Assembly: GCA_946405475.1 (NCBI GenBank)
Contig: CAMJHI010000169.1
Span: 1-5,200 of the forward strand
DNA length: 5,200 bases
Direction of reading: 5' to 3'
From: an uncultured Clostridia bacterium
GTDB lineage: Bacteria; Bacillota; Clostridia; Oscillospirales; Acutalibacteraceae
Part shown: positions 1 through 5,200 of the stretch, piece by piece
How the letters are laid out: each line of letters starts with the position of its first letter
Position numbering within the stretch: position 1 is the stretch's first letter
Notes under the pieces: model-generated
What the model was told of the DNA's origin: nothing
Seen by the model: only the letters and a program-made list of their open reading frames with translations
The model's database searches: none
Position numbers and translations under genes: made by a program

Positions 1-553
1 GCGCATTGCCCTTCACAAATGCGTCGCGGTATTTGTTTTTCGCGCCGCTGAGCAGATAAGGCCGGATCTTGTCAAGTGTGATCGCTTCGCCGAGTTCTTC
101 TTCCATCATCTTCAGGTGGTTCTCACAGCAGCAGCCGAAGCCGATGTCGTGAAACCCGTAACGAAAATCATCGTCGAACATGAGCAAATCAAAGCCGCAC
201 CGCGCGCCGTCCTGCAAGATTTTGCCGATCACCTTGCGGTATTCCAGATCGGTTGCGCACACCTGTGTGGCGGATTTTTGGCCGAACGGATTCGTCAGCC
301 GCCTGTAGCCGCGTTCCGCTTTCAGAAAGTAAGCCCAGATCCACATGCCGACCTCAAGCCCCTTGGCCTGAAACCAGGCGCAGCTTTCTTTCATGATCGC
401 AAATTCCTTCTCGCGGTTCTCGTTGAACAGCCCGGCGGAATTCGGGCAAATGAACAGCCGCTCGCAGTCCAGCTTTTTCAGTTCCTCCCAAAGCGCCTCT
501 TTGCCGTAATGCTCCAGCACGAACGTGCTCGTCGGCACGGATATTTTATACAT
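1..553 (-). CDS. Putative TIM-barrel glycoside-hydrolase-like protein (5' part, runs off left edge)
   Basis: This open frame begins at ATG 553 and stays open to the window edge, giving the first 184 residues of a longer protein. GGAGG (561-565) sits 7 nt before the ATG and fixes the start. There is no signal peptide, so it is probably cytoplasmic. The N-terminus (YKISVPTSTFVLEHYG) looks like a first beta strand. Later strands carry GMWIWAYF (residues 69-76) and FDLLMFDDDFRYGF (121-134), followed by a Cys triplet (141-143) and an Asn-His pair. From memory, an acidic D-D-D-F-R strand followed by a Cys/His stretch resembles uncharacterised GH42/GHL-like TIM-barrel proteins of Clostridia. That assignment is inferred and the substrate is unknown. 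The gene lies 57 bp downstream of the redox reductase gene, behind a terminator, with no promoter visible in the gap. The catalytic residues cannot be judged because the C-terminal part is missing. Confidence 0.6.
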   Translation of the reverse strand, partial: MYKISVPTSTFVLEHYGKEALWEELKKLDCERLFICPNSAGLFNENREKEFAIMKESCAWFQAKGLEVGMWIWAYFLKAERGYRRLTNPFGQKSATQVCATDLEYRKVIGKILQDGARCGFDLLMFDDDFRYGFHDIGFGCCCENHLKMMEEELGEAITLDKIRPYLLSGAKNKYRDAFVKGNA

Positions 554-567
554 ATCGTTTCCTCCGC

Positions 568-600
568 AAAAAATCCCCCAAAGCATAAGGCCTTGGGGGA
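568..600 (-). terminator. Rho-independent terminator after the reductase gene
   Basis: Read on the minus strand, an 11-bp stem (UCCCCCAAGGC paired with GCUUUGGGGGA, one G-U wobble) closes a 5-nt loop and is followed directly by six U residues (573-568). On the plus strand the wobble becomes an A-C mismatch and no U tract follows the hairpin, so the element acts leftward. It starts 11 nt after the reductase stop codon. Only 14 nt separate the U tract from the ATG of the next gene, and those bases hold its ribosome-binding site. The element may therefore limit expression of that gene, acting as an intercistronic attenuator, rather than isolating it. Confidence 0.88.
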
Positions 601-610
601 AGAAAGCTTA

Positions 611-1822
611 TCAGTTGATTTTCAGGGTGATATCGCCCAGCGGGTAGGTGCAGCAGGGGTGGATGTAACCGAACTGCGCGTCGGCGATGCGGCGTTTATC
701 GACGCCCTGCGGAATGAAGACTTCGCCGCTGACCAGCTTGCTGCGGCAGAAGCCGCATTCGCCGCTGCGGCAGCGCGCGGGCACGGCGATGCCGGCTTTT
801 TCAAGCGAGCAGAGGATGCTGTCGTCCGCTTTGGCTTCGATCTGCGTCGTTTCGCCGCGGTTGACCACCGTCAGGCAGAAGGCCTTGCCCAGCAGGTCGG
901 TCGGGTAACCGGGCTCGTCAGCCAGCTTTCTCGCGCCGGCGGACATTTCCATGCGGATGTATTTGTCGGCGATGCCGAGCTTTGGCAGCTCTTTTTCCAA
1001 AAAGCGATACATGGCGCCGGGGCCGCAGACAAACACGCTGTAAGGCTCGCTTTCGGGGGCGTATTTTTTGATGAGATCCGCGCCGATGAAGCCTTTTTCG
1101 TAACCGGCCGAAGCGCTCTTGGCTTCGCTGAGCACGTAAACGACCTTGACCTTATCGCAGGTTTTGGCAATCTGATCGAGCTCGGCCTTGAACACGATCT
1201 CATCTTTGGTTCTCGCGCCGTACAGCAGGGTCAGGTTGAAATCCTCCGTGCCGTCGGCAATGGCGCGGGCAAATGACAAAAACGGCGTGATGCCGCTGCC
1301 GCCCGCAAGGCCGACCACGGTCTTCGCGTCGCGCAGGGGTTCGTAAACAAAGTTGCCTTCGGGGGCAAAAGCGGTCACCCGCTCGCCGACCTTCCAGTTG
1401 TCGAGAATGTAGCCGGAAGCAAAGCCGTCAGGCACGCGCTTGACCATGATGTGGTATTCGCCGTGAAGCGCGGAGGACGGGGAGGATGCCAGCGAATAGG
1501 GTCTGGTCAGAATGGACGAACCGACCTTGAGCTGCACGGTCAGGTACTGACCGGCACGGAAATAGGGGGTCGGCACGTTGTTTTCCCACGTGAAGTAGAA
1601 GCTCTTCACGTCGGGCGAATGCTCTTCGATGCGGCGGATGCGCAGGAAAAGCTCGGTCGGGTGGAGCGCCTTGGCAACGGCGTTGACCTGAAAGCGTTCC
1701 GGCGCCGTGACCGGCTCAGCCGAAGCGGATCTGATCTCGGTCAGGCGCTTGGGGATCATGGAAACCGTGTTCATAAAGTCCGCGGACTTTGATTTGACTA
1801 CGATCGTTTTATGAAGCTTCAT
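611..1822 (-). CDS. Flavin-dependent NAD(P)H reductase with C-terminal plant-type [2Fe-2S] ferredoxin domain
   Basis: This 403-residue protein should pass electrons from NAD(P)H through flavin to a [2Fe-2S] cluster and on to a partner. Its domain order matches Hcr, PaaE and phenol-hydroxylase-type reductases. A flavin-binding barrel (about 57-160) has RAGQYL (89-94) and the RPYS motif (107-110). An NAD(P)-binding domain (about 165-290) has GLAGGSGITP (171-180) and VCGPGAMY (265-272). A ferredoxin domain (about 313-403) has cluster ligands C351, C356 and C359 (C-x4-C-x2-C) plus C390 in HPCCTYP. The first 55 or so residues are a basic extension of unknown role. The start ATG overlaps the upstream stop as ATGA, and AAAGGAGG (1833-1840) precedes it by 10 nt, so the two genes are probably translationally coupled. 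The end is a tandem TGA TAA, then a terminator. It probably serves the adjacent FAD protein (inference). The physiological acceptor cannot be read from sequence. Confidence 0.9.
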   Translation of the reverse strand: MKLHKTIVVKSKSADFMNTVSMIPKRLTEIRSASAEPVTAPERFQVNAVAKALHPTELFLRIRRIEEHSPDVKSFYFTWENNVPTPYFRAGQYLTVQLKVGSSILTRPYSLASSPSSALHGEYHIMVKRVPDGFASGYILDNWKVGERVTAFAPEGNFVYEPLRDAKTVVGLAGGSGITPFLSFARAIADGTEDFNLTLLYGARTKDEIVFKAELDQIAKTCDKVKVVYVLSEAKSASAGYEKGFIGADLIKKYAPESEPYSVFVCGPGAMYRFLEKELPKLGIADKYIRMEMSAGARKLADEPGYPTDLLGKAFCLTVVNRGETTQIEAKADDSILCSLEKAGIAVPARCRSGECGFCRSKLVSGEVFIPQGVDKRRIADAQFGYIHPCCTYPLGDITLKIN

Positions 1823-3378
1823 GCGTTTGCTGCCTCCTTTGCCGCATCAATCAGGATCTGCTCGGCCGCCATGTTGCCGGTCGTGTAAGAGGGCGAGAAG
1901 CCGATGCACTGCTGGGTGTAACCGCCCGCAAAGTACAGATGCTTGATCTTGTCGCCCATCGCCATGGTCATCAGGCGGTGAACGATGCTGTTGGTGCCCA
2001 CGGCATCATAGCCGTAGATCGTGCCGTTGGGCGCGTCGGTGTAATGCGCGTAGGTCACCGGCGCGGCGATCTCGATTTCTTCGATGCTGTCGCGGATCTT
2101 GATGCCCGTACCGCGTTCAAAGTTGTCGATCATCTTTTCGGCAAATTCGCGCTTGAGTTTCACATAGTTGGCGGGCGTCACGTCGTTCCAGGCGTCGTCT
2201 CCCAGGAACAGGCTGGTCATGTACAGGATCGTCGTGCCCGCGGGCGAGCAGTCGGGGTCGCCCGCATTGAGGTTGACCGTGGCCTGCACGCCGTTGGTTT
2301 CACGGCTGTGGCACATATCGGTCTGCAGCTTGGTGTCGGCCGTGTCGTAAATGAAATAGGTGTGGTTCTTCATGCCGAGCTCTTCCTGCGTTTTGTTCAG
2401 GCCGAGGAACACGGCAAAGCCCTTGGCGGCCAGCTTTTTGGCGTTGTTGTTCTTGAGCTGGAATTCCGGCACCTCTTTGCGGTCGATGAGCTTGTTGAAG
2501 GCGTTGTAGGGCGAAGCGTTGCACACGATATAATCCGCATAGATCTCTTCGCCGCTTTCCAGCTTCACGCCGTAGGCCTTCTTGTCTTTGACAAGGATCT
2601 GCGCCACCTTGGTGTTCATCCACGCTTCGCCGCCCAGCTCCTCAAAGCGGTCGAGCAGCGCGCAGCTGATGCCGTGGCTGCGCTTTTTGGGAATGGTCGC
2701 GCCTTCACAGATGTAGCTGTGGAACATGGTGAAATAATGGATGCAGTTCAGCTCGTCAAGGTTCACGCCCAGATAGCACCAGTAGCCGGCGAACATGTCG
2801 CGCACCTTTTTCGGCACCTTCATCGCGTCGAACACCTGATTGACCGAATAGCCCGCCAGATTGAGGAAGTTCTGATACTTGTCGAGAATCTCCTTGACCA
2901 TGTTCGGCTTGAAGTCGGTGATGTTGCTGATAAAGTTGACGCCGTCGTTGATCTGCTCGATCAAATCGAAGATCTCTTCACACACGGCGCGGCAGCCCGG
3001 CACGTATTCTTCTGCTCTGGCAATAAAGTTTTCTTTGCCGATCGGCATATCATAATCGAAGTTTTCGTCGCCGTCGCCCAGCGTCATGGTGCGGTACGCA
3101 TCCGGCAGCGAGATCCATTCGATCCGGTCAAAAACGCCGAGCTCTTTGAAAATCTTGGCTAGATTGCCGTTGTCGTTGATCAGCGGGCTGATGCCGCACA
3201 ATTCGTGTAGCGAGGCTTCAAATTCAAACCGGCCGCGCACAAAGCTGGTGGCAAAGCCGCCGGGCAGGTTGTGCTTTTCAAGCAGCAGCGTCTTCATTCC
3301 GTTGAGCGCAAGCCGCGTGGCGCTGGTCAGGCCGCCGTTGCCGGCGCCGATGACAATTGCATCATATTTTTTTGACAT
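1819..3378 (-). CDS. Phytoene desaturase/CrtISO/RetSat-like FAD-dependent oxidoreductase
   Basis: This is a 519-residue flavoprotein of the CrtI-like amine-oxidase superfamily, close to the usual length of about 500. The N-terminal Rossmann fold has YDAIVIGAGNGG (5-16) with the GxGxxG glycines at 11, 13 and 16. Glu34 ends the second strand and should bind the ADP ribose. LPGGFATSF (38-46) is the family's second conserved block. The C-terminal FAD motif is LYFAGGYTQQCIGFSPSYTTGN (481-502). There is no signal peptide or clear membrane helix. Family members desaturate, isomerise or saturate polyene and other hydrophobic substrates. No carotenoid synthesis gene such as crtB or crtE is nearby, so a carotenoid role is not supported. 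The gene is first in a two-gene unit with the [2Fe-2S] reductase, which suggests a reductive (saturase-type) reaction fed by that partner. The start ATG has a modest AAGGG site 5 nt upstream and its own promoter. Confidence 0.85.
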   Translation of the reverse strand: MSKKYDAIVIGAGNGGLTSATRLALNGMKTLLLEKHNLPGGFATSFVRGRFEFEASLHELCGISPLINDNGNLAKIFKELGVFDRIEWISLPDAYRTMTLGDGDENFDYDMPIGKENFIARAEEYVPGCRAVCEEIFDLIEQINDGVNFISNITDFKPNMVKEILDKYQNFLNLAGYSVNQVFDAMKVPKKVRDMFAGYWCYLGVNLDELNCIHYFTMFHSYICEGATIPKKRSHGISCALLDRFEELGGEAWMNTKVAQILVKDKKAYGVKLESGEEIYADYIVCNASPYNAFNKLIDRKEVPEFQLKNNNAKKLAAKGFAVFLGLNKTQEELGMKNHTYFIYDTADTKLQTDMCHSRETNGVQATVNLNAGDPDCSPAGTTILYMTSLFLGDDAWNDVTPANYVKLKREFAEKMIDNFERGTGIKIRDSIEEIEIAAPVTYAHYTDAPNGTIYGYDAVGTNSIVHRLMTMAMGDKIKHLYFAGGYTQQCIGFSPSYTTGNMAAEQILIDAAKEAANA

Positions 3379-3411
3379 GAGTGCCCTTCTTTCTATATAA
3401 GGTATAATTTT

Positions 3412-3440
3412 ATTTTAACAAACCGTACAAGTCTTGTCAA
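3412..3440 (-). promoter_or_regulatory. Sigma-A-type promoter of the redox gene pair
   Basis: On the minus strand TTGACA (3440-3435, perfect -35) is followed after exactly 17 bp by TAAAAT (3417-3412, 5 of 6 matches to the -10 consensus). Transcription would start near 3405, leaving a leader of roughly 27 nt before the ATG at 3378. The promoter lies inside the 74-bp gap after the mtaB stop codon. No terminator separates it from mtaB, so mtaB readthrough may add basal transcription. Confidence 0.8.
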
Positions 3441-3450
3441 ACAAAACTTG
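3428..3450. promoter_or_regulatory. 23-bp inverted repeat over the -35 box (candidate operator)
   Basis: The arms CAAGTCTTGT (3428-3437) and ACAAAACTTG (3441-3450) match as inverted repeats at 9 of 10 positions around a 3-bp centre. The -35 hexamer of the redox pair (3435-3440) lies in the middle. A smaller perfect dyad, ACAAG-T-CTTGT (3427-3437), is nested in it. A bound protein here would compete with RNA polymerase, so repression is the simplest reading. As RNA from mtaB readthrough it would form a 10-bp hairpin, but it is AT-rich and lacks an adjacent U tract, so it would be a poor terminator. The regulator is unknown. Confidence 0.45.
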
Positions 3451-3452
3451 CG

Positions 3453-4745
3453 TTATTCGGCCTGTATTTCGCCAAAACACGTTTCCCGGTCGGCTCCGGT
3501 GATCAGAACACGATAAAATGCGCCGCAGTCCGCGCCCGAAGGGATCGTGACGGGCGTGTAGTTGGCCGTGTAACCGGTCGCGCTGCCGTCCGGCTCCACG
3601 GTTTCGGCCAGCACCTCAACGGTTTTGCCGATCTGCCGTTTCAACAACGCTTCCCGTATTTGTTCGGTTTCGTCGATCATCCGCCGCGCCCGCTGTTCCT
3701 TGACGCTCTTTTCGATCTGCCCGTCAAAGGCGGCGGCGCGGGTGCCCTTGCGCGCCGAATAGGGGAACACGTGCACCTTTTCAAAGCCGATCTCTTTCAC
3801 GAAGCGCAGCGATTCTTCAAATTCCTCGTCTGTTTCCCCGGCAAAGCCCACCATCACGTCGGTCGTCAGCGTGCAGTCGGCAAACCGCCTGCGCAGTTCG
3901 ACGCACAGCGCGGCGTATTCTTCTGCCGTGTAGTGGCGGTTCATGCGCTTCAGCGTTGCCGTGCAGCCGCTTTGCAGTGAAATATGAAACTGCGGGCAGA
4001 GCTTCGGGCTTTTTGCCATGCGCTCAAGCAGCTCGGGCGTTAAATGATCCGGCTCCAGCGATCCGAGCCGGATGCGCCGGACACCCTCGATTTCAGCCGC
4101 CGCTTCGATGGCGTCGCACAGATTGAGCGACGTGCCGAGCCCGTAAGCGGACAGGTTGATGCCCACGAGTACGATCTCGGCAAAGCCGTTCGCGGCAAGG
4201 GCCTGCGCTTCGGTTCGGATATCCTCAAGCGACTTCGATCTGACCCGGCCGCGGGCATACGGGATCACACAGTAGGAGCAGAAGCGGTTGCAGCCGTCTT
4301 CGATTTTGAGAATGGCGCGCGTGCGCTCTTCAAATTCCGAGATCGCGCAGGGAACAAACCCCTCTTCGTTTTCGTGCGGCTGAATGCGGATCAGCCGTTC
4401 CTTCTTGTCAAAGTATTCCCGGATCAGCGCCAGGATCTTGTCTGTGGAACGGTTGCCTGTGACGATATCCGCCTGCGTCAGGCTTTCGGCTGCCTGCGGA
4501 TAGGCCTGCGGCATGCAGCCGGTGAGCAGCACGAGCGAATGCGGGTGAAGGCGCTTGAAGCGGCGCACGGCCTGCCGGGTCTTTTTGTCGCTTTCTGCCG
4601 TGACCGTGCAGGAATTGACGATATAAACGTCCGCTTCCTCACTGGATGGCACGATCAGAAAACCGGCGTTGGCCAGCGCTTCGCCGATGACCTGCGTTTC
4701 GTATTGGTTGACTTTGCAGCCGAGGGTGTATAAGGCAGCTTTCAT
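3453..4745 (-). CDS. mtaB: tRNA t6A37 methylthiotransferase MtaB
   Basis: MtaB (YqeV in Bacillus) is a cytoplasmic radical-SAM enzyme that converts t6A to ms2t6A at position 37 of tRNAs reading ANN codons, notably tRNA-Lys. The 430-residue length fits the family. The N-terminal MTTase domain opens with LYTLGCKVNQYETQ (5-18), the hallmark that separates MtaB from MiaB and RimO. Its cluster ligands are C10, C46 (VNSCTVT) and C77 (LTGCMPQ). The radical-SAM core carries EDGCNRFCSYCVIPYARGR (149-167) with C152, C156 and C159 in C-x3-C-x2-C spacing. Residues from about 372 to the end form the TRAM-type RNA-binding domain. All six cluster cysteines are present, so the enzyme should be active. The start is fixed by GGAGAG (4751-4756), 5 nt before the ATG. 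It is transcribed divergently from the dacF-like gene, from its own promoter, and no terminator follows it. Confidence 0.95.
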   Translation of the reverse strand: MKAALYTLGCKVNQYETQVIGEALANAGFLIVPSSEEADVYIVNSCTVTAESDKKTRQAVRRFKRLHPHSLVLLTGCMPQAYPQAAESLTQADIVTGNRSTDKILALIREYFDKKERLIRIQPHENEEGFVPCAISEFEERTRAILKIEDGCNRFCSYCVIPYARGRVRSKSLEDIRTEAQALAANGFAEIVLVGINLSAYGLGTSLNLCDAIEAAAEIEGVRRIRLGSLEPDHLTPELLERMAKSPKLCPQFHISLQSGCTATLKRMNRHYTAEEYAALCVELRRRFADCTLTTDVMVGFAGETDEEFEESLRFVKEIGFEKVHVFPYSARKGTRAAAFDGQIEKSVKEQRARRMIDETEQIREALLKRQIGKTVEVLAETVEPDGSATGYTANYTPVTIPSGADCGAFYRVLITGADRETCFGEIQAE

Positions 4746-4780
4746 GGTTACTCTCCAAACATAATGGATTGCTGTGCAAC

Positions 4781-4809
4781 ATTATATAACAATTCTTGCT
4801 TCGGTGCAA
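4781..4809 (-). promoter_or_regulatory. Promoter of mtaB
   Basis: On the minus strand a perfect TATAAT (4786-4781) follows TTGCAC (4809-4804) after 17 bp. The -35 shares only TTG with consensus, so strength rests on the -10. Transcription would start near 4774, giving a leader of about 29 nt that contains the GGAGAG ribosome-binding site. Confidence 0.7.
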
Positions 4810-4811
4810 CT

Positions 4812-4823
4812 TTTTGCGCAAAA
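4812..4823. promoter_or_regulatory. 12-bp perfect palindrome TTTTGCGCAAAA between divergent genes
   Basis: This perfect palindrome lies just upstream of the mtaB -35 box and about 60 bp before the dacF-like start codon. Two related but looser TTGC...GCAA pairs occur at 4769-4779 and 4796-4809, over the mtaB start site and -35/spacer. Its position suits a regulator site shared by the two divergent genes. A 12-bp palindrome in AT-rich DNA can also occur by chance, and no regulator is identified. Confidence 0.3.
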
Positions 4824-4883
4824 CCGCATGTTTCCCGTTCTTTTTCATATGAATTGTGGTATAAGAAAGGGGAGTGCACAGCC

Positions 4884-5200
4884 ATGAAACAAAACCGACC
4901 GCTGACAGGAATCCTTGTTCTGCTGCTATGTTTTTCTTCTTTTGGCGTTACGGCTGCCGCCAAGGAAGAAGACCGGACCCTGCCCGTGACCGTCAACGCC
5001 AAAGCCGCGATTCTGGTGGACGTTTCCACCGGCCAGACGCTTTGCGCGATGAACGAGCACGAACGCTACAGCCCCGCCTCCATGACCAAGATCATGCCGC
5101 TGCTGCTCATCACGGAGGCGATCGACGCCGGAAAGATCCACCTGAACGATCCCGTCACCGCCAGCGCGGCGGCCGCCGCCAAGGGCGGCTCGCAGATCTG
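4884..5200 (+). CDS. dacF: D-alanyl-D-alanine carboxypeptidase, DacF/PBP5 type (5' part, runs off right edge)
   Basis: These are the first 105 residues of a low-molecular-weight penicillin-binding protein (peptidase S11). It removes the terminal D-Ala from peptidoglycan pentapeptides outside the membrane and so controls cross-linking. A signal peptide is clear: basic start (MKQNR), hydrophobic core (LTGILVLLLCFSSFGV, 7-22) and an Ala-rich cleavage region near 24-26. The catalytic domain begins at KAAILVDVSTGQTL (40-53). The SxxK motif is S66-M-T-K69 within YSPASMTKIM, where Ser66 is the acylated nucleophile. GGSQI (101-105) matches the conserved GGSQIWL block of DacF-like proteins. The SxN and KTG motifs and the C-terminal anchor lie beyond the window. 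GGGGAG (4869-4874) precedes the ATG by 9 nt. The symbol is by family resemblance; it could be a dacA or dacB paralogue. No convincing promoter was found in the 138-bp gap to mtaB. Confidence 0.92.
   Translation, partial: MKQNRPLTGILVLLLCFSSFGVTAAAKEEDRTLPVTVNAKAAILVDVSTGQTLCAMNEHERYSPASMTKIMPLLLITEAIDAGKIHLNDPVTASAAAAAKGGSQI

Noticed and set aside
116..1276. A 386-codon plus-strand open frame across the hydrolase-like gene, terminator and reductase gene
   Set aside because: It runs antisense through two well-supported genes and their terminator, has no ribosome-binding site, and shows no family features.
1939..3162. A 407-codon plus-strand open frame opposite the FAD protein gene
   Set aside because: It lies wholly antisense to a clear CrtI-like gene. 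Its translation is a low-complexity mix rich in Val, His, Ala and Asp with no recognisable motif, as expected from reading a GC-rich gene backwards.
1819..3378. Carotenoid biosynthesis operon
   Set aside because: Only a CrtI-like protein is present. No phytoene synthase, prenyl transferase or cyclase is in the window, and CrtI-like proteins of gut Clostridia are commonly found without such genes.
3428..3450. The dyad after mtaB as a rho-independent terminator
   Set aside because: The stem is AT-rich and the next bases on the minus strand (TACGGTTTG) are not a U tract. The overlap with a good -35 box favours an operator reading.
4044..4733. A 229-codon plus-strand open frame opposite mtaB
   Set aside because: It is antisense to the conserved MTTase and radical-SAM domains of mtaB and has no motifs of its own.
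4857..4865. Extended -10 (TGG TATAAG) as a promoter for the dacF-like gene
   Set aside because: Transcription would start near 4872, inside the GGGGAG ribosome-binding site (4869-4874), and no -35 is present at 16-18 bp. A weaker TATGAA at 4848-4853 also lacks a -35. The promoter of this gene is unresolved and could use an alternative sigma factor.

Overview
The window looks like chromosomal DNA from an anaerobic Firmicute, most likely a GC-rich gut-type Clostridia (Oscillospiraceae/Lachnospiraceae-like). This is an inference from gene content: an MtaB/YqeV-type tRNA methylthiotransferase, a DacF-type D-Ala-D-Ala carboxypeptidase, strong GGAGG ribosome-binding sites, sigma-A-type promoters, and GC-rich coding sequence next to AT-rich intergenic DNA. 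No rRNA, tRNA, CRISPR array or mobile element is visible.

Layout: four genes run leftward and one rightward. At the left edge (1-553, minus) is the 5' part of a TIM-barrel, glycoside-hydrolase-like protein. To its right, on the same strand, are two redox genes joined by an ATGA overlap: a ferredoxin-type [2Fe-2S]/flavin reductase (611-1822) and, upstream of it in transcription order, a phytoene-desaturase/CrtISO/RetSat-like FAD protein (1819-3378). A rho-independent terminator (568-600) separates the reductase gene from the hydrolase gene. Further right is mtaB (3453-4745, minus). A 138-bp divergent intergenic region then leads to the start of a secreted penicillin-binding protein gene of the DacF type (4884 to the right edge, plus).

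How it works together: the two redox genes have their own near-consensus promoter (3412-3440), placed just after the mtaB stop codon and overlapped by a 23-bp dyad that could be an operator. Their tight coupling suggests a two-component enzyme. The reductase would take electrons from NAD(P)H through flavin and a plant-type [2Fe-2S] cluster and pass them to the FAD protein, which would reduce (or desaturate or isomerise) an unidentified, probably hydrophobic, unsaturated substrate. The hydrolase-like gene lies directly behind the terminator with no room for a promoter of its own, so it is either expressed by readthrough or driven from inside the reductase gene. mtaB and the dacF-like gene are housekeeping genes and probably have no functional link to the redox pair.

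The least explained part of the window is the redox pair and its control region. Nothing here proves a new system, but the pair has no evident substrate.
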